The notes: generated by a model from the letters alone, not told the origin. A DNA stretch of 5,671 bases from Alphaproteobacteria bacterium (GCA_009779595.1 WRDZ01000050.1:1-5671); one strand, 5' to 3'. Positions 1-5,530 are shown, counted from the first letter of the stretch. Numbers and translations: made by a program.

Positions 1-586
1 AAGACCCTGGCGCACCGCTGGTGGACACCGAAATCTTCACGTCCTGGAATGTTCCCTCATCGCCGGACAGCCTGATGGTGAAATAGTTGTCGGCCGCGTT
101 ATTCGGGAAGCCCAGCGTTTCCAAAGTCTGGCTGAGCGATATCGAGTTCGTGCCCCGCAGCTCGGCCGCATTGCCCGTGCGGATAGCGAACGAGTCCGTG
201 GGAAGAACTCCGCCGATGCCGCTAAGCGCCTGGTTGACGGTCACCGTCTGCCCGCTTACCATGGAAGAGGCCACGTTGTTGCTGTCCAGCGACTGGTTCA
301 CCAATGCCTGGGCCTGCGAAACAAAATTTGTCAGCGCGGTAAGCCCGGCGTCGGCTGCCCGCAGCGTTTGCACCGCCTGCCCCATGCCGTCCAAAAGCCC
401 GTCCAGCGCGGTCGCCCGCGTATTCAGCGATTGCGCCGTAAAATAAGCGGCCGGAGAATCAAGCGCCGAGTTCACCTTCCTGTTGGTGCTTAGGCGATTC
501 TGCGTTATATCGAAAAGTCGTTGAGTATTTTGCAAATTTAATAAAATTGTGCGCATACTTGCAGATAAACTTACTGTGTTGTCCAT
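1..586 (-). CDS. Flagellin A, N-terminal 195 codons (3' end beyond window)
   Basis: Structural subunit of the flagellar filament, exported by the flagellar type III apparatus. Reading from the ATG at 586, the frame is open to the window edge and gives a protein starting MDNTVSLSASMRTILLNLQN. Residues 1-103 align almost without gaps to flagellin B (830-1666), sharing RKVN-ALD, FTA-SLNTRA and DGMGQA-QT--AAD; this is the flagellin N-terminal D0/D1 helix region. After about residue 105 the two part: A carries a beta-type, Gly/Thr/Ser-rich stretch (105-195) where B continues with the usual D1 helix and GVNLLDG motif. That stretch resembles the DUF1522-like insert of some alphaproteobacterial flagellins (from memory, not searched). 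The start is supported by GGGAG at 594-598, 7 nt upstream, and by a sigma-54 type promoter at 656-672. The C-terminal D0/D1 half is not visible, so completeness cannot be judged. Generic names would be fliC, fla or flj. Confidence 0.9.
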   Translation of the reverse strand, partial: MDNTVSLSASMRTILLNLQNTQRLFDITQNRLSTNRKVNSALDSPAAYFTAQSLNTRATALDGLLDGMGQAVQTLRAADAGLTALTNFVSQAQALVNQSLDSNNVASSMVSGQTVTVNQALSGIGGVLPTDSFAIRTGNAAELRGTNSISLSQTLETLGFPNNAADNYFTIRLSGDEGTFQDVKISVSTSGAPGS

Positions 587-641
587 ATCAATACTCCCGG
601 TTAGAACAAAACCCTATGCTATATCCGTACTGGAAATAGTC

Positions 642-661
642 GTTGCATGTTGCAATGCAAC
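642..661. promoter_or_regulatory. Inverted repeat overlapping -12 element and start site of flagellin A
   Basis: GTTGCAT (642-648) and ATGCAAC (655-661) are perfect 7-bp arms around a 6-nt centre GTTGCA, which itself repeats the left arm. The dyad covers part of the -12 box and the predicted transcription start (~645). It could be an operator or a hairpin at the very 5' end of the mRNA. The structure is seen; the function is inference. Confidence 0.5.
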
Positions 662-672
662 AACTATGCCAA
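656..672 (-). promoter_or_regulatory. Sigma-54 (RpoN) -24/-12 promoter for flagellin A
   Basis: On the minus strand the 17 bases read TTGGCATAGTTGTTGCA, which fits the RpoN consensus YTGGCACGRNNNTTGCW at all but two positions, with the obligatory GG-N10-GC spacing. The predicted start is near 645, leaving a leader of about 59 nt before the ATG at 586. It lies downstream of the terminator of flagellin B, so flagellin A is an independent unit. Sigma-54 transcription of late flagellar genes is well known in alphaproteobacteria such as Caulobacter. Confidence 0.82.
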
Positions 673-745
673 AAAGGGTTGGGGAGTTAGAAATGGCTGG
701 GTATCCGCCCGTGCAAGCGAGCGGCAGATTATCTATGATATATGG

Positions 746-779
746 AAATAAAAAAGAGAGGGGAAGATAATCCCCTCTC
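746..779 (-). terminator. Rho-independent terminator of flagellin B
   Basis: A perfect 9-bp inverted repeat, GAGAGGGGA (756-764) and TCCCCTCTC (771-779), has a 6-nt loop. Read on the minus strand it is followed by six T residues (complement of 755-750), then A and three more T. It starts 50 nt past the flagellin B stop codon, with the correct orientation for that gene, and separates it from the promoter of flagellin A. Confidence 0.88.
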
Positions 780-793
780 CTCTTTCTTCGTTT

Positions 794-812
794 CTGACGA
801 TTTTAACGTCAG
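794..812. repeat. Small inverted repeat between flagellin B stop and terminator
   Basis: CTGACG (794-799) and CGTCAG (807-812) are perfect 6-bp arms with a 7-nt AT-rich loop. No T tract follows on either strand, so it is not itself a terminator. It could stabilise the flagellin mRNA 3' end, or serve as an upstream activator site for flagellin A, since it sits roughly 150-160 bp before that start site. Confidence 0.4.
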
Positions 813-829
813 GTTCAGCTTCTGCCTTG

Positions 830-1666
830 TTAAAACAAGCGCAGGATGCTCTGCTGAGCCTGCGATGCCAGCGACAGCGAGTTGGTACCCAGCTGCTGTC
901 TGACCTGCAGCGACAACATGTTGGCTGCTTCTTCGTTCATGTCGGCCAGCACCAGCTTGTCCGCACCTTCGGTCAGGGTGTCAATCATGTTCTGAGTGAA
1001 ATCCTGATAGGTGTTAACAATGCTGAGGTTCTGGGCCATCGCCGAAGCTTCGGCGCGCAGGGTCAGCAACGCCGCGTCCAAACTGTCAAGGTCGTTTTCC
1101 ATGTTCGCCGCGAGTGCCCAAGCGTTGGTGGCCTGACCCGCCGTGCCTATGTCAAGACCGGTCGTGCCCGAGGTGAAGTCAGCTAGCGTGGTCTGGATAG
1201 TCAATTGGCTGGTACGGCTTTCGTTGAAGTTCACCGTCAACGTATCCCCATCCAACAGGTTCACACCCTTGTACCCCGCGTCCCTGTTCGTGCTTATCTG
1301 GTCCAGCTGCGTCATAACAGTATCGAACTGGCCGGCCAAGATGGCCCTTTGCGCAGCGTCGTTCTCGTCCATAGCCGTGTTGACAAGCGCGCGGCCCTGC
1401 TGGACAAGCCTGGTAATCGCGTTAATACCGTGGTCGGCAGCCTTAATCGTCTGTATGGCCTGGCCCATGCCGTCCATAAGTTCGTTCAAGTCGCCCGCGC
1501 GGGTGTTAAGCGATTTAGCGGTAAAGAAGGACAGCGGGTTGTCAAGAGCTGTGTTAACTTTCTTACCGGTTGCAAGCCTGTCCTGCGTGCGGTCCATCAA
1601 CACCGAAGTATTCCTAAGGGTCAACAGGTTGCTGCGCATGCTTGACGTCAATGTAATATCTGACAT
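830..1666 (-). CDS. Flagellin B (complete, 278 aa)
   Basis: Filament structural protein. The N-terminal D0/D1 helices span about residues 1-130 (SSMRSNLLTLRNT, RLATGKKVNTALDNP, DGMGQAIQTIKAADHGI). GYKGVNLLDG at 131-140 is the usual flagellin D1 motif. A short beta-rich middle follows (about 141-180), then the C-terminal D1/D0 helices (about 185-278), ending in the typical NMLSLQVRQQLGTNSLSLA and a terminal leucine-rich tail. At 278 aa it is a minimal flagellin with almost no D2/D3 domain, and it has no cysteine. The start is fixed by GGAG at 1674-1677, 7 nt upstream. Transcription should come from the sigma-54 type promoter at 1709-1725 and stop at 746-779. The region matching the TLR5-contact segment reads LVQQGRAL, with Gln where enterobacterial flagellin has Arg90. 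Generic names would be fliC, fla or flj. Confidence 0.97.
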   Translation of the reverse strand: MSDITLTSSMRSNLLTLRNTSVLMDRTQDRLATGKKVNTALDNPLSFFTAKSLNTRAGDLNELMDGMGQAIQTIKAADHGINAITRLVQQGRALVNTAMDENDAAQRAILAGQFDTVMTQLDQISTNRDAGYKGVNLLDGDTLTVNFNESRTSQLTIQTTLADFTSGTTGLDIGTAGQATNAWALAANMENDLDSLDAALLTLRAEASAMAQNLSIVNTYQDFTQNMIDTLTEGADKLVLADMNEEAANMLSLQVRQQLGTNSLSLASQAQQSILRLF

Positions 1667-1694
1667 TTTAATTCTCCATTCTGGTTAAAAACTG

Positions 1695-1718
1695 GACTCT
1701 TGAAATTCTGCAAGAATC
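1695..1718. promoter_or_regulatory. Two GANTC (CcrM-type) sites in the flagellin B promoter
   Basis: GACTC at 1695-1699 coincides with the predicted transcription start, and GAATC at 1714-1718 lies between the -24 and -12 boxes. GANTC is the CcrM adenine-methylation target in most alphaproteobacteria. By hand count only about nine GANTC sites occur in the window, against about 22 expected by chance. That the host has CcrM is an assumption. Confidence 0.4.
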
Positions 1719-1725
1719 CTTCCTA
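1709..1725 (-). promoter_or_regulatory. Sigma-54 (RpoN) -24/-12 promoter for flagellin B
   Basis: The minus strand reads TAGGAAGGATTCTTGCA: a perfect TTGCA -12 box and GG-N10-GC spacing, but a weak -24 half (GGAA instead of GGCA). The predicted start is near 1699, with a leader of about 33 nt containing GGAG. Its independent occurrence at the same place relative to a paralogous gene supports the call. A GAATC (GANTC class) site lies inside it. Confidence 0.68.
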
Positions 1726-1748
1726 ATTCTAAATTGTTCCAGACATTT

Positions 1749-1765
1749 GTTAAAAAACTATTAAC
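1749..1765. promoter_or_regulatory. CtrA-type box upstream of flagellin B
   Basis: GTTAA at 1749-1753 and TTAAC at 1761-1765, separated by 7 nt, match the full CtrA site TTAA-N7-TTAAC and are symmetrical. The box is centred about 58 bp upstream of the predicted flagellin B start, in the 142-bp gap after motB. CtrA governs flagellar genes in many alphaproteobacteria. The surrounding DNA is AT-rich, which raises the chance of a fortuitous match. Confidence 0.5.
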
Positions 1766-1797
1766 AAAAATACTATGTTAATAAAAATCAGCCCTGT

Positions 1798-1809
1798 AAA
1801 ACGCGTTTT
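1798..1809. promoter_or_regulatory. 12-bp perfect palindrome at end of motB
   Basis: AAAACGCGTTTT is fully self-complementary. It abuts the motB stop codon and is centred about 105 bp upstream of the predicted flagellin B start, a usual distance for a sigma-54 activator (FlbD/NtrC-type) site. It is too tight to form a hairpin by itself. The role is inferred only from position and symmetry. Confidence 0.3.
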
Positions 1810-2825
1810 TAATGAACAAACTGGGGCCTTGTGCGTCTGGGGGATATGGCCATATTGTCTATCTGCTGTTCAGGCGACGTCGCGGCTGTCCCGCTGTCGG
1901 TCAAGCTGTGCTGGCGCTGCAGCACCAGGCTTATGCGCCGATTCTGCGGCGCCGCAGGGTTTTCGGGCACAAGCGGCTCGACATCGGCCTTGCCCACGAC
2001 GCTTACTATGCGGTCCGCCTGTATGCCCGCGCGGATAAGCTCGCGCCGGCTGGCCAAAGCGCGGTCGGCCGACAGCTCCCAGTTCGAATAGCCGTCCCTT
2101 GCCCTGAACTGCACCGAGTCGGTGTGCCCGGTCACGGAAATCTTCTGCGGCATCGCGCCAAGGGTCCTGGCCAGCATGTCCAGCAGCGAGCGGGCGTGCG
2201 GCAGCATCGTGTGCGAACCTGATTCGAACATTGCCACGCCGTCCCTGTCTATAAGCTGTATGCGCATGCCTTCGGCCGTAAAGTCTATGATAAGGTTTTC
2301 GGCCAGCGACAGAAGCCCGTACCTTTCCATCTGTGTAAATATCTGTTGGCTGACTTCCTCGAATTCACGCTGCTCTAATTCCGCGGCGGCCCGGCGTATC
2401 TCTTCGTCAGTCGGCCTTCTGTAAAAGTTCTCTCCGCCTTCGCTTAAAGGAGCCGATGCCGGCGGTATCGACACAAGGACCGGCGGGGTTCCCGTACTTG
2501 CAGGCCGCGCGCCCCTGCCTATGACCATGCCGCCCATAATCCCGCCCGAGCCGCCGGTGCTTAGCGATGCCGAGGTCGGAGAGAAATACTCGGCCAGGCC
2601 GGCAAGCTGTTCGGGCTCGGCAGCCATAAGCAGCCACATCATAAGGAAGAAGGCCATCATCGCGGTCATGAAGTCGGCAAAAGCGATTTTCCACGCGCCG
2701 CCGTGGCGTCCGTGCCCTCCCTTTTTAACGCGCTTGATTATTATGGGGCGGCCGGCGGACGACGGCTGTTCGGCTGTTTCAATCTGCTGTTGTTCCGGCG
2801 GCGAAGCGGGCTTTTTCTTTGCCAT
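1809..2825 (-). CDS. motB: Flagellar motor stator protein MotB
   Basis: Inner-membrane stator subunit that forms the proton channel with MotA and anchors the complex to peptidoglycan. A basic N-terminal leader (1-43) is followed by a single membrane helix with the signature GAWKIAFADFMTAMMAFFLMMWLL (43-66 region); Asp51 corresponds to the proton-binding Asp32 of E. coli. A Pro/Gly/Ser-rich linker (about 81-135) leads to the OmpA-like peptidoglycan-binding domain (about 178-304), with VTGHTDS at 231-237, YSNWELSADRALASRREL at 246-263 and NRRISLVL at 295-302. At 338 aa it is slightly longer than the E. coli protein; a polar tail of about 34 aa follows the OmpA fold. The start is supported by AAGGG (2835-2839) within the end of motA, whose stop is 6 nt upstream, so the two are translationally linked. 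Confidence 0.97.
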   Translation of the reverse strand: MAKKKPASPPEQQQIETAEQPSSAGRPIIIKRVKKGGHGRHGGAWKIAFADFMTAMMAFFLMMWLLMAAEPEQLAGLAEYFSPTSASLSTGGSGGIMGGMVIGRGARPASTGTPPVLVSIPPASAPLSEGGENFYRRPTDEEIRRAAAELEQREFEEVSQQIFTQMERYGLLSLAENLIIDFTAEGMRIQLIDRDGVAMFESGSHTMLPHARSLLDMLARTLGAMPQKISVTGHTDSVQFRARDGYSNWELSADRALASRRELIRAGIQADRIVSVVGKADVEPLVPENPAAPQNRRISLVLQRQHSLTDSGTAATSPEQQIDNMAISPRRTRPQFVH

Positions 2826-2831
2826 GTCCTG

Positions 2832-3698
2832 TTACCCTTGCGGCATTGTCAGACTGCCCAACAGATTGTCCAGTTCTTCAAAAGAAATGAACGATTCGTG
2901 GGGCAGGTTTTTGCGGCCGAACTCGACGGCTATCTGCGGGGCGTATCCCTGCATATGACCCATCAGGCAGGCCTTTATGACGCGCAGATAGTCGACCTCG
3001 GACATCGAGGATGCGTTCAGGGCCTTGGCGGCCGGACCGACGAAGGCGTATGCGAGAAACACCCCGAGAAACGTGCCGACCAGCGCGCCGGCAACGGACT
3101 TGCCAAGGATTTCGGGCGGCTCGTTGATTATACCCATGGTTTTAATAATGCCAAGAACCGCTGCGACGATGCCTATCGCGGGAAGGCCGTCGGCCATTGT
3201 CTGGACCGAATCGGTATAGGCGCTTCTTTCGTGTATCGCTCCGTCGATTTCGGCGTCCATCACGGTTTCTATTTCATTGGCGTTCTTTAAGCCCAGCGTC
3301 ATCATCCTTATATACGCGCATATGAAATCCATGGCCGCAGCATCGCGCAGGACGCTGGGATACTGCTGGAATATGGCGCTTTCCTTCGGGCGCTCGATAT
3401 GGCTTTCAAGAGCCATGTCGCCTTTGGCCTTGGCAAGCCTGAACAACAGGTACAGCGCGCACAACAGGTCGGTGTACCGCTTTTTCGTATAGCGCGCGCC
3501 CCTGAAAATCAGCGGGAGCCTTTTCAAAGTACCCTTGGCCACATGGGACGGGCTGGCAACCAAGTACGCGCCGAAAGAGATGCCACAGATAAGATAGAAT
3601 TCGCCCGGCTGCCACAATAAGGCAAAGTTTCCGCCGACCGTGTAATAGCCGAAGATAAAGCCCCACAAAACGACAATATAACCGACAATACTTAGCAT
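2832..3698 (-). CDS. motA: Flagellar motor stator protein MotA
   Basis: Inner-membrane stator subunit; together with MotB it conducts protons and pushes on FliG of the rotor. The 288 residues have four membrane helices: two N-terminal (about 2-21 and 34-50) and two C-terminal (about 171-190 and 201-221), with the cytoplasmic loop between. E. coli numbering is preserved throughout: Pro173 (GLPAIGIVAAVLG) and Pro222 (AFVGP) are present, Glu98 of the FliG-contact loop is present, and Arg90 is replaced by Lys. GYAPQIAVEFGRK at 251-263 is typical of the family. Complete absence of frameshifts and nearly equal length to E. coli MotA (295 aa) indicate a working gene. The ATG at 3698 has AAGGTG (3704-3709) about 5 nt upstream. 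It is the first gene of the motA-motB unit and diverges from the tRNA-Leu. Confidence 0.97.
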   Translation of the reverse strand: MLSIVGYIVVLWGFIFGYYTVGGNFALLWQPGEFYLICGISFGAYLVASPSHVAKGTLKRLPLIFRGARYTKKRYTDLLCALYLLFRLAKAKGDMALESHIERPKESAIFQQYPSVLRDAAAMDFICAYIRMMTLGLKNANEIETVMDAEIDGAIHERSAYTDSVQTMADGLPAIGIVAAVLGIIKTMGIINEPPEILGKSVAGALVGTFLGVFLAYAFVGPAAKALNASSMSEVDYLRVIKACLMGHMQGYAPQIAVEFGRKNLPHESFISFEELDNLLGSLTMPQG

Positions 3699-3732
3699 TC
3701 GCGCACCTTATAAAATGGCTATTGATGCACAA

Positions 3733-3744
3733 GTATGAGCATAC
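3733..3744. repeat. Short inverted repeat upstream of motA
   Basis: GTATG (3733-3737) and CATAC (3740-3744) flank a 2-nt centre, 35 bp before the motA start codon. It would lie in the leader or core promoter of motA. I could not identify convincing -35/-10 or -24/-12 elements for motA, so its role is open. Confidence 0.25.
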
Positions 3745-3748
3745 AAAA

Positions 3749-3765
3749 GTTAAAAATGCCTTATG
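3749..3765. promoter_or_regulatory. Near-consensus CtrA-type box upstream of motA
   Basis: On the minus strand the elements read ATAA-N7-TTAAC (3764 down to 3749), one mismatch from TTAA-N7-TTAAC. It lies about 50-65 bp upstream of the motA start codon. It is supported mainly by the perfect box in front of flagellin B in the same gene group; alone it would be weak. Confidence 0.33.
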
Positions 3766-3782
3766 AAGCTGTTAAAAAGCAC

Positions 3783-3811
3783 TTGCTTTTCGTCTTTAAA
3801 GCGGTTATGCT
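3783..3811 (+). promoter_or_regulatory. Sigma-70 type promoter for tRNA-Leu (and probably rnd)
   Basis: TTGCTT at 3783-3788 and TATGCT at 3806-3811 are separated by exactly 17 nt. The predicted start near 3818 gives a leader of about 7 nt before the mature tRNA. The hexamers are moderate matches (3/6 and 4/6), but spacing and position are right for a stable RNA promoter. No other promoter is evident before rnd. Confidence 0.5.
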
Positions 3812-3824
3812 GTGATATGTAAAC

Positions 3825-3909
3825 GCCCGGATGGCGGAATTGGTAGACGCGCAGGTTTCAGGTACCTGTGTCGCAAGACGTGGAGGTTCAAGTCCTCTTC
3901 CGGGCACCA
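3825..3909 (+). tRNA. tRNA-Leu (anticodon CAG), CCA encoded
   Basis: The molecule folds as a class II tRNA. The acceptor stem is GCCCGGA (3825-3831) with TCCGGGC (3899-3905), 7 pairs. The D arm has a GCG/CGC stem and GGTAGA loop sequence. The anticodon stem is CAGGT (3852-3856) with ACCTG (3864-3868), and the loop TTCAGGT places anticodon CAG at 3859-3861. A long variable arm (GTC-GCAA-GAC core) is typical of tRNA-Leu. The T arm carries GGTTCAAGTCC. The discriminator is A3906 and the CCA end is encoded at 3907-3909. It reads CUG codons. The next gene starts 15 nt after the CCA with no terminator between. Confidence 0.97.
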
Positions 3910-3924
3910 GAAGCGGGACTTGCT

Positions 3925-4539
3925 ATGGCTGATATACATCTTTGCGACGACGACCTGCCGGACGATTTCAAGCCGAACAGCATCGTGGCCGTGGATACAG
4001 AGCTTACGGGGCTGGACGTGCGACGCGACAAGCTTTGCCTTGTCCAGATATCCAACGGAGACGGCAACGCCTGGCTGGTGAAGTTCCAGCCGAACAAGCA
4101 AATCAACGCCCCGAACCTTGCCGGGATAATGCAAAACAAAGACATCACCAAAATCCTGCACTTTGCGCGGCATGACATGGCAATGCTTACCCGCCACCTG
4201 AACGTAAGCTGCAACAACGTGTATTGCACGAAAATCGCGTCCAGGCTGGTTAGGACCTATACGGACAAGCACGGCCTGCGCGAATTGTGCCGCGAGTTCC
4301 TGGGCATAAACTATGACAGCACCAACCAGAACTCGGACTGGAACGTATCGCAGATAAGCCCCCAGCAGAAGGAATACGCCGCGTCCGACGTGCTGCACCT
4401 TCACGCGATAAAAGAACGGCTTGACCAGATGCTGCAGCGCGAGGGGCGCGCCGAACTGGCGCAAAAATGCTTCGACGCACTGCAGGCGCGCGTCATGCTG
4501 GACCTTGAAGGGTTCAGCGAGGATATATTCGCTTATTAA
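3925..4539 (+). CDS. rnd: Short-form ribonuclease D (DEDDy 3'-5' exoribonuclease)
   Basis: Metal-dependent 3'-5' exonuclease of the RNase D family, which trims tRNA and other small RNA 3' ends in the cytoplasm. The 204 residues hold the three Exo motifs: Exo I VDTE (Asp24, Glu26), Exo II HFARHDMAML (Asp84) and Exo III EYAASDV (Tyr151, Asp155). KHGLRELCREFLGI at 115-128 and the SDW segment are also typical. It lacks the C-terminal HRDC domains of E. coli RNase D (about 375 aa), as is usual for the alphaproteobacterial short form. The frame extends upstream to an ATG at 3868, but that lies inside the tRNA. The ATG at 3925 follows a modest GGGA (3915-3918) and is the only plausible start. A 22-nt gap leads to kdsD. 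A small DEDDy exonuclease of other specificity cannot be excluded. Confidence 0.92.
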   Translation: MADIHLCDDDLPDDFKPNSIVAVDTELTGLDVRRDKLCLVQISNGDGNAWLVKFQPNKQINAPNLAGIMQNKDITKILHFARHDMAMLTRHLNVSCNNVYCTKIASRLVRTYTDKHGLRELCREFLGINYDSTNQNSDWNVSQISPQQKEYAASDVLHLHAIKERLDQMLQREGRAELAQKCFDALQARVMLDLEGFSEDIFAY

Positions 4540-4561
4540 ACAACAAAAACAAGGGGAAACC

Positions 4562-5530
4562 ATGTCGGAAATCATCGCTACAGCAAAACGTGTCATAGCC
4601 GAAGAAATAGAAGGCCTTAAACAACTGTCAGCCATGCTTGACAAGAACTTTGAAACCATGGTCGACAAGCTTATCAACATTAAACCTACCGGACGGGTAA
4701 TCATCACCGGAATGGGCAAGCCAGGCCATATCACGAAAAAAATCGAGGCGTCCCTGGCGTCGACCGGAACCCCGACTTTTTACGTCCATCCAGGCGAGGC
4801 CAGCCACGGCGACCTTGGCAAGCTGTGCAAAGACGATATCATAATAATGCTTTCCAACTCGGGCGAAAGCCAAGAGCTGGGCGCCATGATAAACTTTGCA
4901 AAACGCCATGGCATATTTTTAATCGGGTGGACCGCAAAGCCCAACAGCACATTGGGCGAAGCGTCCGACCTGCTGATAAAAATCCCCGACATACGCGAGG
5001 CATGCACGCTGGATATGGCTCCGACAGTAAGCACCACCATGTTCCTGGCGCTGGGGGATGCGCTGACAGTGGTATTGATGGACCAGCGCCGCTTCACCAA
5101 AGAGGATTTCCGGGCTTGCCACCCGGGCGGCAAGCTTGGCAAGATTATGAAAGTACAAGACCTTATGTGGAGCGGAGCCGAAGCGCTGGCGCTATGTCGC
5201 CCGGAAGACAAGATGTCCGAGGCGCTTCCAATCATGTCCAAGAAAAACGTCGGCTGCCTGATTGTCACTGACGAAAAAGGCAAGATTGCAGGCATAATCA
5301 CTGACGGAGACCTGAAACGCCATATCAGCGACAAAATGATGTCGCTGCGCGCCAAGGAAATAATGACGAAGAACCCGGTGGTTGCCACTTCAGGCATGCT
5401 GGCGTCGGAAGCCCTGCTTACAATGGAAGAGAAAGACATCACCGTGCTGCCCGTGGTCAACGACATGAAACAAAAGAAGCCCATCGGGGTGCTGCACATC
5501 CGGTCAATACTTCAAAGCAGGCTCGTATGA
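4562..5530 (+). CDS. kdsD: D-arabinose-5-phosphate isomerase KdsD (KpsF/GutQ family)
   Basis: Converts D-ribulose 5-phosphate to D-arabinose 5-phosphate, the first step towards Kdo of LPS. The 322 residues comprise a SIS domain (about 35-190) and two CBS domains (about 198-256 and 264-320). By alignment from memory to E. coli KdsD (offset 6), the four functional residues Lys59, Glu111, Glu152 and His193 correspond to Lys53, Glu105, Glu146 and His187, all present in the motifs GMGKPGH, NSGESQE, REACTL and CHPGGKLG. VHPGEASHGDLG (75-86) is nearly identical to the E. coli segment. Pro54 replaces the common Ser of GKSG. The ATG at 4562 has a strong AAGGGGA (4551-4557), whereas the longer frame from 4421 overlaps rnd. 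Its stop overlaps the lptC start (ATGA), and the neighbour supports a role in LPS Kdo rather than in sugar-alcohol use (GutQ). Confidence 0.94.
   Translation: MSEIIATAKRVIAEEIEGLKQLSAMLDKNFETMVDKLINIKPTGRVIITGMGKPGHITKKIEASLASTGTPTFYVHPGEASHGDLGKLCKDDIIIMLSNSGESQELGAMINFAKRHGIFLIGWTAKPNSTLGEASDLLIKIPDIREACTLDMAPTVSTTMFLALGDALTVVLMDQRRFTKEDFRACHPGGKLGKIMKVQDLMWSGAEALALCRPEDKMSEALPIMSKKNVGCLIVTDEKGKIAGIITDGDLKRHISDKMMSLRAKEIMTKNPVVATSGMLASEALLTMEEKDITVLPVVNDMKQKKPIGVLHIRSILQSRLV

Noticed and set aside
1143..1688. 181-codon open frame antisense to flagellin B
   Set aside because: Shadow of the flagellin coding frame; no family features.
1752..1782. AT-rich hairpin ATTAAC/GTTAAT followed by T6 as a terminator of motAB
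   Set aside because: The six-pair, AT-only-ended stem with an 11-nt loop is too weak, and the same bases are better explained by the GTTAA-N7-TTAAC box.
3775..3790. Hairpin AAAAGC-ACTT-GCTTTT as a terminator
   Set aside because: Short A/T stem with no gene ending nearby on either strand; its right arm overlaps the -35 element of the tRNA promoter.
3868..3924. Upstream ATG that would lengthen rnd by 19 codons
   Set aside because: The ATG lies inside the mature tRNA, and the added residues do not belong to the RNase D fold.
3812..4081. 89-codon open frame on the plus strand starting before the tRNA
   Set aside because: Its first third is a translation of tRNA-Leu (DGGIGRR peptide), and the rest is out of frame within rnd.
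3805..4734. 309-codon open frame on the minus strand across tRNA-Leu, rnd and kdsD start
   Set aside because: It runs antisense through a clear tRNA and two conserved genes. Its C-terminal end contains the well-known false peptide obtained by translating tRNA-Leu antisense.
4780..5499. 239-codon open frame antisense to kdsD
   Set aside because: Shadow of a highly conserved gene; it lacks a ribosome site and recognisable motifs.
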